From NCBI GenBank assembly GCA_020634885.1, contig JACKAW010000005.1, forward strand, positions 273,611 through 337,610: a stretch of 64,000 bases of DNA, written 5' to 3'. The first letter of the stretch is position 1, and every line of letters starts with the position of its first letter. Under the pieces are notes generated by a model that did not search any database, was not told the origin of the DNA, and saw nothing but the letters and a program-made list of their open reading frames with translations. Both the position numbers and the translations under genes were made by a program. Source of the stretch: Anaerolineales bacterium (GTDB taxonomy: Bacteria > Chloroflexota > Anaerolineae > Anaerolineales > Villigracilaceae). This document shows, piece by piece, positions 16,198 to 24,378 of the stretch.

Positions 16198-16914
16198 TTA
16201 TATCAGCATGTTTCTTAATTCATCGAATGAACGGATGACCGCGCTCTCGCTATCGGGGAAGAGTCCGCTTGGGTCGTAGAGCACAGGCACAAGTCCAGCG
16301 CGAAGCGAGCCGCGTATGTCTGCAAAGTAGTTGTCGCCGATGTACATCGTTTCATGGGCAGCGCTTCCGGCTAATTCCAATCCGCGTTGAAAGATGCGCA
16401 GGTCTGGTTTGAATGATTGGATCTCGCCGCCTGCCAGGGAAAAATCGAAGTAGCGGTCGAGCTTTAGTTCTTGCAGGTCTTTGGTGAGCGGTTCGTCGCG
16501 GTTGGATACCACGCCGAGTTTGTAACCGGCATCTTTCAGGTGAGTGAGTGTTGGGTGGACATTTGGCGAGATGCGGGTTTCGGGTTTGTAGTTGGCGCCC
16601 ATGTGTGCAGAAACCTCAGGCGCGAGTTCTTCGGCTTGTTGATTGCCAAGACCCAGTGAAACCAGCCTGCGGCGTGAAAAATTTACCCAGAAATCTTTTG
16701 CGTTGATGGTGTACTTTTTTTTATCTGCCTGTATTTCAAGCGAGTTCGCAAAATAAAAATGCACCCAGCGTGCCGAGCGCAGATCATCTTCTTCTGAAAA
16801 GTGGACGTTGATACTTTTGAGGTAGTCGGTGAAAACTTTTTCACCGGAGGGTGCAAAATGGCATAAGGTGCCGTCGAGATCGAACAGTACTGCTTTGATC
16901 TTTTTATTTGACAA
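16198..16914 (-). CDS. HAD-superfamily hydrolase (phosphoglycolate-phosphatase-like)
   Basis: 238 residues starting at TTG 16914, chosen because AGGAG sits 7 nt upstream and the first strand follows immediately (KAVLFDLDGTLCHF, motif I with nucleophile Asp and acid/base Asp). Motif II is GVVSNRD, motif III the lysine in FKPDLRIF, motif IV IGDNYFADIRG. A helical cap of about 100 residues lies between motifs I and II. It is a general phosphatase family; substrate unknown. The start follows the moaA stop by about 20 nt, so it is cotranscribed with moaA. A longer in-frame reading into moaA is not needed. Confidence 0.88.
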   Translation of the reverse strand: MSNKKIKAVLFDLDGTLCHFAPSGEKVFTDYLKSINVHFSEEDDLRSARWVHFYFANSLEIQADKKKYTINAKDFWVNFSRRRLVSLGLGNQQAEELAPEVSAHMGANYKPETRISPNVHPTLTHLKDAGYKLGVVSNRDEPLTKDLQELKLDRYFDFSLAGGEIQSFKPDLRIFQRGLELAGSAAHETMYIGDNYFADIRGSLRAGLVPVLYDPSGLFPDSESAVIRSFDELRNMLI

Positions 16915-16933
16915 TGTGGTGCTCCTGTTTCTT

Positions 16934-17938
16934 TTAACCGCCGATATGAGACATTTCCACTTTTGGAAGGGGGATGGTGTTTTCAGAACGGATTTCTGAA
17001 TAGCGGTCGGCGCGTTTGCCCCAAATGTTTTCGATCTTTGCCGCGATCTCTTCATCGCTTGCGTTGCTTCGCAGCATATCGCGGAAGTCATGTCCTTTCA
17101 CTGCGAACAGGCAGGTGTACAGGCTGCCTTCTGCTGAAAGGCGGGCGCGGTTGCAATCACGACAAAAAGCCTGTGTGACCGATGCGATCACGCCGATCTC
17201 ACCCGTGCCGTCTTTGTAACGCCAGCGCTCTGCCACTTCGCCGCGATAGTTCGGGTCCGCGGGTTCGAGCGGCATTTCGGCATTGATAATTTTGACGATC
17301 TCTTTTGCAGAAACCATATCGTCCATGCGCCAGCCGTTGGTGTGTCCTACATCCATATATTCGATGAAGCGCAGGATGAAGCCTTTTTCACGGAAGAAGC
17401 GTGCCATGGGTAAAATGCTCTCTTCGTTCACGCCGCGTTTGACAACCATGTTTACCTTGATCGGTTCCAGTCCGGCGGCTTTGGCGGCATCCATGCCTTC
17501 GATCACTTTTTCAACAGGGAAATCCACATCGTTCATGGATTTGAATATTTTGTTATCCAGTGAGTCGAGGCTGATGGTGACGCGCTTCAGACCCGCCTTT
17601 TTGAGCTGTTCGGCGAAACGGGGCAGGAGCGAACCATTGGTGGTCATCGTCAGGTCGAGGTCTGGGATCTGCGAAAGCATGGCGATGAGATCGGGAAAGT
17701 CTTTGCGGACAAGCGGCTCGCCGCCGGTGAGCCGGATCTTTTTTACGCCAAAGGAAGTAAAAACACGCGCAAGACGGGTGATCTCTTCGAAGGTCAATAC
17801 CTTGTCACGATTGAGAAATTGGTAATTGGGTCCGAACACTTCCTTCGGCATACAGTACACACAGCGGAAGTTGCATCGGTCTGTAACAGAAATGCGGAGG
17901 TCGCGCAGGGGACGGTTTAAGGTATCAAGCAGGGTCAT
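16934..17938 (-). CDS. moaA: GTP 3',8-cyclase MoaA (molybdenum cofactor biosynthesis)
   Basis: 334 residues. The radical-SAM cluster motif is [11 protein letters not shown] (CxxxCxxC) near residue 22-30, followed by [13 protein letters not shown] and [13 protein letters not shown]. The C-terminal second iron-sulfur site is [19 protein letters not shown], and the protein ends in the family's GG dipeptide. MoaA converts GTP to 3',8-cH2GTP, the first step of molybdopterin synthesis. No other moa genes are nearby, so the rest of the pathway must be elsewhere. The ATG at 17938 (AAGGA upstream) gives the usual N-terminus; an in-frame 94-codon extension lacks family similarity. Confidence 0.95.
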   Translation of the reverse strand: MTLLDTLNRPLRDLRISVTDRCNFRCVYCMPKEVFGPNYQFLNRDKVLTFEEITRLARVFTSFGVKKIRLTGGEPLVRKDFPDLIAMLSQIPDLDLTMTTNGSLLPRFAEQLKKAGLKRVTISLDSLDNKIFKSMNDVDFPVEKVIEGMDAAKAAGLEPIKVNMVVKRGVNEESILPMARFFREKGFILRFIEYMDVGHTNGWRMDDMVSAKEIVKIINAEMPLEPADPNYRGEVAERWRYKDGTGEIGVIASVTQAFCRDCNRARLSAEGSLYTCLFAVKGHDFRDMLRSNASDEEIAAKIENIWGKRADRYSEIRSENTIPLPKVEMSHIGG

Positions 17939-18053
17939 GGGGGAATCCTTGAGGTAGGAATCAAGTTCCGCGATTATAACAACAATATGACCTACGCAAA
18001 ATTCACCTTGATAAAGTTGAGATTTTTTGCTTTTTATCCAAGGGAGCGGAGAA

Positions 18054-18983
18054 TTAATCGTAACGAATGGGTTCCACGTCCCGTTTTTGTTCGTCTTGTT
18101 TTTTTCTTTCTCTTGCATAGTAGAAGGTCTCACGCAGTTGAGGCGTAACCAAACTGGTTTCGCGGTGTCCCATGCGGGTTCCGTGAAATTGGGCAAAACG
18201 AAACCAAACAATGGAGGCAAAACTTTTTATCAGCACACCGTCCAGCGCTGCGTGCCATAGGTCGCTGAAAATGTTTGTGACGGTCAGGCGGATGAAATCA
18301 TAAAAATTAAAATGCGCTTCGGGGTACATGCGTCGCAGCGCCATGGCTTCACGGCGATAACGGTTGTATACGCCTTTGGGCGTTTCGTTGTGGATGTGTA
18401 CGATCTCAGCTTCGGCAATGTAAGCGATCTTATATCCCTGTTCTTTTGCCCATTTGCTCCACTCCAGGTCTTCCAAGCCGGTCAGGGTTTCATCGTAGGG
18501 ATGTTGTTCCCACAAACTTTTGCGGATGGCAGCATTGGCGTTGTTGCAAAAAGCGGTCGCCTGATCTAGGATGCTTGTATCGGGATACCATTGATGAAAG
18601 ATCTGGTGTTCGGAATATTTTGAGTTTTTGTAGCCGCGCTGTTTGCCATAGGCAAGGGCGATTTTTTCATCTTGAAATGGTTTTAGCAGGGCTTCCAGCC
18701 AATCGGGGTAGACGGGGTAAACGTGCGCACTGGCAATGACAATGAATTCACGGCTCGCAGAGCGGACCCCAAGGTTGAGCGACCGCCCAAACGTAAACTC
18801 CGCTGAGGGGATGTGGACGACCTTGGCGCCGTGTGATTCGGCGATTGCCACGGTAGAGTCTGTGGAGCCTGAATCGACAAGGATGATCTCCACATCGTTA
18901 ACCGTTTGCTGTTTTAACCCTTCCAGCAAACGCCCGATGTATTTTTCTTCGTTGTATGCGCGAATGACAATGGAACAGTTCAT
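18054..18983 (-). CDS. Family 2 glycosyltransferase (rhamnosyltransferase-like)
   Basis: 309 residues with a GT-A domain: [33 protein letters not shown], the DxD-equivalent region [14 protein letters not shown], and acceptor segment [21 protein letters not shown] with the ED motif of inverting enzymes. The C-terminus has a hydrophobic patch that may contact the membrane. Substrates are probably a nucleotide sugar and a lipid- or polymer-bound acceptor. The ATG at 18983 is preferred since the in-frame extension upstream would run through a palindromic element at 19019-19145. Downstream neighbour moaA starts after a ~115-nt gap. Confidence 0.85.
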   Translation of the reverse strand: MNCSIVIRAYNEEKYIGRLLEGLKQQTVNDVEIILVDSGSTDSTVAIAESHGAKVVHIPSAEFTFGRSLNLGVRSASREFIVIASAHVYPVYPDWLEALLKPFQDEKIALAYGKQRGYKNSKYSEHQIFHQWYPDTSILDQATAFCNNANAAIRKSLWEQHPYDETLTGLEDLEWSKWAKEQGYKIAYIAEAEIVHIHNETPKGVYNRYRREAMALRRMYPEAHFNFYDFIRLTVTNIFSDLWHAALDGVLIKSFASIVWFRFAQFHGTRMGHRETSLVTPQLRETFYYARERKKQDEQKRDVEPIRYD

Positions 18984-19018
18984 GATTGAAATGACATAGG
19001 TGCTTGTTTGAATTTTAG

Positions 19019-19145
19019 GTAACTGCTCAGTATTGTAATACTCGACGGAGTATCGGACGGGCTGAAGCCCCGCCTCAGTTCGTGGAAGTCTGCTAAAGCA
19101 GACTCTATCATCCGTTCCGCGAATCATGGCTCCCTGAGCAGTTAC
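19019..19145. repeat. 127-bp element with 12-bp perfect terminal inverted repeats (MITE- or REP-like)
   Basis: GTAACTGCTCAG (19019-19030) is repeated exactly in inverted form at 19134-19145. Inside are three more hairpins: ATACTC/GAGTAT, GGGCTGAAGCCC and GTCTGCT/AGCAGAC. There is no coding capacity. Only one copy is seen in the window. Confidence 0.6.
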
Positions 19146-19159
19146 GATTTTAGAGTGAT

Positions 19160-19202
19160 AAAAAAGGTGACAGTCACTTGAGTAAGAAGCGCTGTCACCT
19201 TA
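19160..19202 (-). terminator. Terminator after the SH3-like lipoprotein gene
   Basis: AAGGTGACAG (19164-19173) pairs with its inverse at 19192-19201; on the minus strand a run of six T residues follows. It is 17 nt beyond the lipoprotein stop. Confidence 0.7.
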
Positions 19203-19218
19203 ATATAACAGTAAAAGG

Positions 19219-19920
19219 TTATGGATTGCAGCTTACGGGGAATGTAACCTGCTCCACCATCTCGTTTGGCGTGAGTATTTTCAGCTTCACCCAGTAATCA
19301 TTGGGTGAGTTGATCTGGTAAAACTCGTTAATGACCTGTGTGCCCGCTTCTTCGAAAATGAGCGTGCCTACATCTGAAATTGCGCCTGTGCTGGCTTCCC
19401 ATTGCCAGGTGAAGAGGGTGGGTCCATTGGCTGTGATGGCAGCTTCAAAGAAGACCGTCTGCGGGAAGTCTGTGCAGGCAACCGAGATGCGGTTGGGTTC
19501 CACGCGCAGGTCGGCTTTTGTGATGGTGACGAAAGGCGCCGGGGCTACCGCTAAAAGGGATATATCGCCCGCTGCTTCGGTCACTTCAGATGAAACCCAG
19601 CAAGTGCCGCCCGGGTTGATGGGGTCATCCACTTGCAGCCAGGTGGATGTTTCGTTGCGTCCTACGGCGTTGAGGGTGCGTCCCTGTTTGATCTCATTCA
19701 GACTCAAGTACACGGTGTTGGGTCCAAACCGGCAGTTGGCAAGTTCGGCAGTCACTTGCACAGGGATTTCAACCGGTGTTGGCGTGGGGGGGACTGGTGT
19801 CGGGGTGAGTGGGGCTTGGGTGGCTGTGGCAGCTTCGAGCGTGGGAAGAGGCGTAGGCGTCCCTGTGCCAGAGCACCCAGCTATAGCGATCAGTCCTGCT
19901 AACAGGACAAGGCGGTTCAT
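19219..19920 (-). CDS. Lipoprotein with SH3-like (bacterial SH3b) domain
   Basis: 233 residues. The N-terminus is a lipoprotein signal peptide ending in lipobox IAGC, followed by a P/T-rich linker (about residues 20-50) of the kind common in Anaerolineae lipoproteins. Residues ~55-120 resemble an SH3b domain (ANCRFGPNTVYLSLNEIKQG, TWLQVDDP, GTCWVSSE). The C-terminal 90 residues look like a beta-sandwich (ITANGPTLFTWQWEASTG). It is predicted to sit on the outer face of the cytoplasmic membrane; binding partner unknown. A terminator follows and the gene is divergent from the DinB operon. Confidence 0.8.
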   Translation of the reverse strand: MNRLVLLAGLIAIAGCSGTGTPTPLPTLEAATATQAPLTPTPVPPTPTPVEIPVQVTAELANCRFGPNTVYLSLNEIKQGRTLNAVGRNETSTWLQVDDPINPGGTCWVSSEVTEAAGDISLLAVAPAPFVTITKADLRVEPNRISVACTDFPQTVFFEAAITANGPTLFTWQWEASTGAISDVGTLIFEEAGTQVINEFYQINSPNDYWVKLKILTPNEMVEQVTFPVSCNP

Positions 19921-20070
19921 TTTTCCTCTCTTTCATAGTTTGGTTCTGTAATCTCCATCGGCGTTGGAGAAAGGGGGCTTTTGTTTGGATCACCCTCTAT
20001 ATTTATTTTACTGTAACAATAAATTTGGCATTTCGATGCGCGTTATTTGCCGGACAGGGATAATCAGTTC

Positions 20071-20076
20071 TATAAT
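20071..20076 (+). promoter_or_regulatory. -10 box of the DinB/PPOX/HD/peptidase operon
   Basis: Perfect TATAAT at 20071-20076, about 20 nt before the DinB ATG, which has its own AAAGGAGA ribosome site. A weak TTGCCG lies about 18 nt upstream as the only -35 candidate. Confidence 0.45.
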
Positions 20077-20096
20077 ATCTTTTTAAAGGAGATGCC

Positions 20097-20552
20097 ATGT
20101 CTGAAGATTTTAGAAATAACCTGTTGAAGTTGATGACCGAAACATTCGAGGAGCCTTTGGGAATTTATCTCGATAAGAACACAGCCCTCTTTCAAACCCT
20201 TGAAACGATATCGGCTGAAGAAGCATCGATACCGGTTGGGAAGAAATGCGCATCGCTCGCTGCGCAGGTGGCGCATGTTACATTTTTTATTGAATCGTTC
20301 GAGCGGTTCGCTTTGCAAGGTGATGCCAGCCCAAGAGATTGGGGCGAAATTTGGCGCACAGTGGAAAAGGTCTCGCCGCAGGAATGGGATGCGTACAAAA
20401 CCAATTTGCAGGCTGCGTATGTGCGTATGAAGAAACTTTTTAGCGAAAACCCCATGTGGAATGAAGATACCATTGGCGGTGCGCTTTCGATTGTGGTGCA
20501 TACTGCCTATCATCTGGGCGAAATTCGCCAGGCGTTGTGTACCCTGAAATAG
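20097..20552 (+). CDS. DinB-like metal-binding four-helix protein
   Basis: A 151-residue protein of the DinB/YfiT-like fold. The three metal-binding histidines expected for the fold appear in AAQVAHVTFFIE (helix 2) and VVHTAYHLGEIRQAL (last helix). DinB proteins often act as thiol S-transferases or remain uncharacterised; there is no evidence linking this one to SOS. AAAGGAGATGCC gives a strong ribosome site. It starts a plus-strand run with the PPOX protein, HD hydrolase and M1 peptidase, spaced 35, 1 and -4 nt, so an operon is likely. Confidence 0.78.
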   Translation: MSEDFRNNLLKLMTETFEEPLGIYLDKNTALFQTLETISAEEASIPVGKKCASLAAQVAHVTFFIESFERFALQGDASPRDWGEIWRTVEKVSPQEWDAYKTNLQAAYVRMKKLFSENPMWNEDTIGGALSIVVHTAYHLGEIRQALCTLK

Positions 20553-20587
20553 TCTGTCAAAAAAAGCTGAACTCAAATGGAGAGAAT

Positions 20588-21010
20588 ATGATCGATTTCA
20601 AATCTAAACTCGGGCGCAAGGCAATGCGTCACCTTAAGCAGGAATACTTTATCTGGCTGACCACAACCGCTTCAAATGGGACTCCGCAGCCGCGCCCGGT
20701 CTGGTTTGTTTTGGAAGGCGATACGCTCTTAATTTACAGCCAGCCAGGCGCATACAAACTGAAACACATCATCAATAACCCGAATGTGTCTTTGCATTTC
20801 AACACCCCCGACCCAAAAGGGGAGGAGGATGTGATCGTGTTCACTGGCACCGCGAAGATCGATCCAAAAGCCAACCTTGTGAACAAGAACAATGCTTACT
20901 TGCGTAAATATCGCACAGGGATTACGGGGTTGAATTCCACACCGCAACAATTTACACAGGACTATTCCACCGCCATTCGCATCCAACTCACATCCCTGCG
21001 GGGCTGGTGA
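20588..21010 (+). CDS. Pyridoxamine 5'-phosphate-oxidase-fold flavoprotein (F420/FMN type)
   Basis: 140 residues with the split-barrel fold: RHLKQEYFIWLTTTASNGTPQPRPVWFVLEGD, TLLIYSQPGAYKLKHIINNPNVSLHF, DVIVFTGTAKID. The motif order fits the F420-dependent TIGR03667-like branch of PPOX proteins, which reduce small substrates using F420H2 or FMN. An in-frame extension upstream of the ATG at 20588 overlaps the DinB stop and is rejected in favour of the GGAGA site. Cofactor choice cannot be proved from sequence alone. Confidence 0.8.
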   Translation: MIDFKSKLGRKAMRHLKQEYFIWLTTTASNGTPQPRPVWFVLEGDTLLIYSQPGAYKLKHIINNPNVSLHFNTPDPKGEEDVIVFTGTAKIDPKANLVNKNNAYLRKYRTGITGLNSTPQQFTQDYSTAIRIQLTSLRGW

Positions 21011-21011
21011 T

Positions 21012-21668
21012 ATGACCAACGACCAGATCATTCAAAAGACCGCCGAATTCATTAAGCAGGAATTCTCAGATGATTCATCGGGGCACGATTGGTGGCACAT
21101 CTACCGTGTGTGGAAGAATGCCCTTGCCATTTGCAAGATCGAAAAAGCCGATCTTTTTCTCGTTCAGCTTGCCGCACTTTTGCACGATCTGGATGATTGG
21201 AAGTTCAACGAAAGCGGCGATGAAACCCCGCTTCGCGCCAAAGCGTGGCTTGAATCTTGTAACGTAGACTCAGCCGTCACCGACGCAGTTTGCCGCATCA
21301 TCATGCATGTTTCGTACAAAGGCGCCGGTGTGGAAAATAAAATGGACTCGCTCGAAGGCTTCATCGTCCAAGATGCCGACCGGCTTGACGCCATTGGCGC
21401 CATTGGTGTCGGGCGGGCTTTCGCCTATGGCGGCTACAAGAACCGTCCGCTTTATGACCCTGATTCACCGCCCGCCATGCACGCCAGTTTTGAAGAATAT
21501 AAGAACAGCAAAAGCGCAACCATCAATCACTTTTACGAAAAACTGCTCCTGCTCAAAGAACGTATGAATACCGCAACCGCCAAACAGATTGCCCAGGAAC
21601 GACATGATGTGATGGTGAGATTTTTAGATCAGTTCATGTTGGAGTGGGAAGGGCAGGATATTCAATGA
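21012..21668 (+). CDS. HD-domain phosphohydrolase (YedJ-like)
   Basis: 218 residues. Metal ligands of the HD superfamily are visible: His in GHDWWHIYRVW, HD in LLHDLDDW, His in IIMHVSYKGA, and Asp in VQDADRLDAIGAIGVGRAF. The last motif is typical of the YedJ-type branch, whose members hydrolyse phosphate esters or nucleotides. The start follows the PPOX stop by 1 nt and the end overlaps the peptidase start by 4 nt (ATGA), giving tight translational coupling. Confidence 0.85.
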   Translation: MTNDQIIQKTAEFIKQEFSDDSSGHDWWHIYRVWKNALAICKIEKADLFLVQLAALLHDLDDWKFNESGDETPLRAKAWLESCNVDSAVTDAVCRIIMHVSYKGAGVENKMDSLEGFIVQDADRLDAIGAIGVGRAFAYGGYKNRPLYDPDSPPAMHASFEEYKNSKSATINHFYEKLLLLKERMNTATAKQIAQERHDVMVRFLDQFMLEWEGQDIQ

Positions 21669-23149
21669 AAAAACAAACCCCTTTTCTCGTCAGTCTTCTT
21701 TTTGTTTTGCTCGCATGTCAAACGGTCGTTCCCGCCGTCGCGCCCTCTGTTGAGCAAACCGAACCGCCCGAGGTGGGAACCATTCCCACCGAAGAACCTG
21801 CCCAGTTCCCTGCCGACCCGCACGCGGGCGCACCAGGCATGGGCGATTCGTATTATCCTAATTTTGGCAACGGCGGGTACGATGCCCTTCACTACGTCCT
21901 TGATATTACGATCAAAGATGTTGCTTCGAGTGAGCTTGAAGCAGTTACCACCATCGAAGCAACCGCCACCCAGGACTTAATGCGCTTCAACCTTGATTTT
22001 GCCGGATTCAACATCACAAGCATCACTGTCAACGACGAAGCGGCACAGTTCGAGCGCAACGCTCAGGAACTGACCATCATCCCTGCACAAATGCTAGCCG
22101 AAGGCGAGGAATTCACCGTTGCTGTAACGTATCACGGTATTCCCTCTCCAATGATCTCCGTCGCCTTGCCCTTCCCTACCGGCTGGGTTGCATACGAAAA
22201 TGGCATCTTCGTCCTGAGCGAACCCGATGGATCGGCAAGTTTTTATCCGGTCAATGACCACCCGCTCGACAAGGCAACCTATACCATCATTGTCACCGTC
22301 CCCAAGCCCTGGGAAGCCGCCGCCAATGGAGTGCTGCAAAGCGAAACCGATAACGGCGATTCGACCACCTACACCTTCACCGTCCGCGACCCCATGGCAA
22401 GTTACCTTACCACCATCAACGTCAACGACTTTGAAGTGGAAACCATGGTATCTCCGGCGGGCATTCCCATCCGCAATTATTACGCCACCAGCCTGCCCGA
22501 TGACATCAACAAACCTTTTGCGCGTCAGGGTGAAATGATCGACTACTTCAGCGAACTCTTTGGACCCTACCCATTTGAAGTGTATGGCTCGCTTGTGATG
22601 GATACCGAATTCGGCGCCGCACTCGAGAACCAAACCCTCTCCATTTTTGGGATCGATATGGTTTCGCCCAACGACCTCGAAGAAAGCGAAGCGGTCGTCG
22701 CGCACGAACTTGCCCACCAATGGTTTGGAGATAGTATCAGCGTAGCCGATTGGAGCGACATCTGGCTCAACGAAGGCTTTGCATCATACAGCGAAGCCCT
22801 TTGGCTTGAATACGATTACGGTGAAGAAGGGGTTAACGAATGGGTGGACTATTACTATGAGGATGTAAAAAACTACCCCGAGTTTTACCCCCCGCCCGGC
22901 GACCCTGCCCCGAACGATCTCTTTAATGGCGGCGTATATATTCGCGGCGGGCTGACCCTCCACGCCCTGCGGCTTGAAGTGGGTGATGATGCTTTTTTTG
23001 AGATCATCCGCACCTACTACGACCGCTACAAATACAGCAATGCATCCACAGAAGATTTCATCGCTGTAGCCGAGGAGGTCAGCGGAGAAGATTTGGAAGG
23101 ATTCTTCGACGCCTGGCTGTACGATGAGCAACTACCAGAACTTCCATAG
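21665..23149 (+). CDS. M1 family metallopeptidase, lipoprotein
   Basis: 494 residues. A lipoprotein signal ends at LLACQ, so the enzyme is membrane-tethered outside the cell. M1 features: the substrate N-terminus recognition loop, normally GAMEN, reads GAALEN; the zinc site is HELAHQWFGD with the downstream glutamate in WLNEGFASYSEALW. A beta-sandwich N-terminal domain (residues ~65-230) precedes the catalytic thermolysin-like domain; the C-terminal helical domain is short. It should release N-terminal residues from peptides. The Met-to-Ala-Leu change in the GAMEN loop may alter specificity. A terminator follows at once. Confidence 0.9.
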   Translation: MKKQTPFLVSLLFVLLACQTVVPAVAPSVEQTEPPEVGTIPTEEPAQFPADPHAGAPGMGDSYYPNFGNGGYDALHYVLDITIKDVASSELEAVTTIEATATQDLMRFNLDFAGFNITSITVNDEAAQFERNAQELTIIPAQMLAEGEEFTVAVTYHGIPSPMISVALPFPTGWVAYENGIFVLSEPDGSASFYPVNDHPLDKATYTIIVTVPKPWEAAANGVLQSETDNGDSTTYTFTVRDPMASYLTTINVNDFEVETMVSPAGIPIRNYYATSLPDDINKPFARQGEMIDYFSELFGPYPFEVYGSLVMDTEFGAALENQTLSIFGIDMVSPNDLEESEAVVAHELAHQWFGDSISVADWSDIWLNEGFASYSEALWLEYDYGEEGVNEWVDYYYEDVKNYPEFYPPPGDPAPNDLFNGGVYIRGGLTLHALRLEVGDDAFFEIIRTYYDRYKYSNASTEDFIAVAEEVSGEDLEGFFDAWLYDEQLPELP

Positions 23150-23152
23150 GAT

Positions 23153-23191
23153 AAAAGAGACAGTCGCCTCGCAAGGTGACTGTCTCTTTTT
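23153..23191 (+). terminator. Terminator of the DinB-to-M1 operon
   Basis: AAAAGAGACAGTC (23153-23165) pairs with its exact inverse (23178-23190) around a 12-nt loop and ends in T residues, directly after the peptidase stop. Confidence 0.85.
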
Positions 23192-23236
23192 CACGCTTCA
23201 AACTTAACCGTAAGACTGATTCAGCGCTTCAAACCA

Positions 23237-23881
23237 TTACCCACCCGATAGCATTTTCCTCACAATCGGCGTCAGCCCTGCAAAGAAAAATTCCACCGCG
23301 ATCACCATTACGATCAAACCCATTAATCGCAGCATTACTTTATTACCGTTCTCGCCAATAATATGCGTGACCTGCTTCGCTCCGAGCAAAAGTAAATAGG
23401 TGAACAACATAATGCCTGCAAGTACCCCAATCACGATGCTTTGCTCCACTAACGTTTCGGCTTCGTTCATCAAAAGAATGGCAGTTGTGATCGCGCCGGG
23501 TCCACAGATAATGGGGATGCCCAGCGGCGTGATGGCAATATCGTTGATATATTCGTGATTGGTCTCGTCGTCGAACTGGGTGCGGGTCAGGCGGGCTTGC
23601 AGCATTTCGTAGCCCATAAAGAAAAAGATCACGCCGCCCACCACTCGCAGACTATCCACTGAGATGGAAAAGAATCGGAATATCCACTGACCCGTGAGGG
23701 CGAATGCCAACAAAATGGATGCACCGGTAAAAGTCGCTTTTCGCGCCACACGGTGAGATTCATGCGGCGAGAGTTTGGCGGTCATGGCGGTGAACACCGG
23801 CACCACCCCAATGGGGTTGACCATGGTGAACATGGAAACAAAACTGAGTAAGGCAAATTCGAGAATGGGAGAAGCTGTCAT
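23237..23881 (-). CDS. marC: MarC family membrane protein
   Basis: 214 residues with six hydrophobic helices and the MarC/UPF0056 signatures FVSMFTMVNPIGVVPVF, GGVIFFFMGYEML and DIAITPLGIPIICGPGAITT. MarC proteins are conserved inner-membrane proteins; the older multiple-antibiotic-resistance link of E. coli MarC has been disputed, and the transported compound is unknown. The ATG at 23881 is selected because the in-frame extension to 23995 would cover the pheST promoter region. The gene is divergent from the T-box leader of pheST. Confidence 0.88.
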   Translation of the reverse strand: MTASPILEFALLSFVSMFTMVNPIGVVPVFTAMTAKLSPHESHRVARKATFTGASILLAFALTGQWIFRFFSISVDSLRVVGGVIFFFMGYEMLQARLTRTQFDDETNHEYINDIAITPLGIPIICGPGAITTAILLMNEAETLVEQSIVIGVLAGIMLFTYLLLLGAKQVTHIIGENGNKVMLRLMGLIVMVIAVEFFFAGLTPIVRKMLSGG

Positions 23882-23905
23882 AACGTTGATTTTACCTGTC
23901 CCCAC

Positions 23906-23933
23906 TTGACAGGAGAATGATTCCGCAGATAAT
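23906..23933 (+). promoter_or_regulatory. Promoter of the pheST T-box transcript
   Basis: TTGACA (23906-23911), a 16-nt spacer and GATAAT (23928-23933), shortly before the first T-box hairpin. It overlaps the region just upstream of the divergent marC start. Confidence 0.6.
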
Positions 23934-23944
23934 AAGCGCACCAA

Positions 23945-24225
23945 AAGGCAGTGACAGAGGAAAGTAGGCTGACAGAAGCCGCCAGAGATGTGCAAGGCAG
24001 TTGGTGAAATTGCACTCGACCGAACCCAGTTGAAGTTCCCTCTTGAGCCGTGAAGGTGAAGACGTGATCCAGTGTTTCAGTGTCATGTTGGTAGTCTGAA
24101 CCGCACTCCTGGCGTTATCAGGGAAGCTGATGTTAGTCGGCACAAAGTGGATCCGTAGGGGCGGGTCAATTTGGGTGGTACCACGGGTGAACTTCCTCCC
24201 GTCCCATAGTGGACGGGAGTTTTTG
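23945..24225 (+). promoter_or_regulatory. T-box riboswitch, presumably sensing uncharged tRNA-Phe
   Basis: The leader has T-box hallmarks in order: GAGGAAAGTA and CCAGAGATG motifs of Stem I, the universally conserved GGGTGGTACCACG antiterminator bulge (24173-24185), and a terminator with 9-nt arms (24196-24204, 24211-24219) plus five T residues. A TTC in GAAGTTCCC is a candidate Phe specifier, consistent with pheS-pheT downstream, but I did not fold Stem I rigorously. Uncharged tRNA-Phe would stabilise the antiterminator and switch on pheST. Confidence 0.88.
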
Positions 24226-24240
24226 TTTGTATTTTTATCC

Positions 24241-24359
24241 GTCATTGCCTGCACCGTGCGCAGGCACGCGTGCGAGGGCGCTCTTGTTCTTTGCCCGAAG
24301 CAATCTCATATTTAATTTGGAGATTGCTTCGTCGGGAAGAGAACCCTCCTCGCAATGAC
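24241..24359. repeat. REP-like palindromic repeat, family A copy 1 (between T-box and pheS)
   Basis: Begins GTCATTGC and ends CCCTCCTCGCAATGAC with GAAGCAATCTC...GAGATTGCTTCGTC hairpin arms inside. Two other copies lie at 34917-34994 and 47501-47572. Confidence 0.7.
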
Positions 24360-24378
24360 GGGAACAATGGAGGCATGT

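Noticed and set aside
17939..18220. 94-codon N-terminal extension of MoaA
   Set aside because: No family similarity, overlaps the GT2 coding end; the ATG at 17938 gives the standard MoaA N-terminus with a ribosome site.
19019..19145. N-terminal extension of the GT2 gene through this element
   Set aside because: The extension reads through hairpins and lacks GT similarity; the GT-A domain begins exactly at the ATG 18983.
22094..22720. Antisense frame (208 codons) opposite the M1 peptidase
   Set aside because: The plus strand carries intact M1 motifs; the antisense product is low-complexity and matches nothing.
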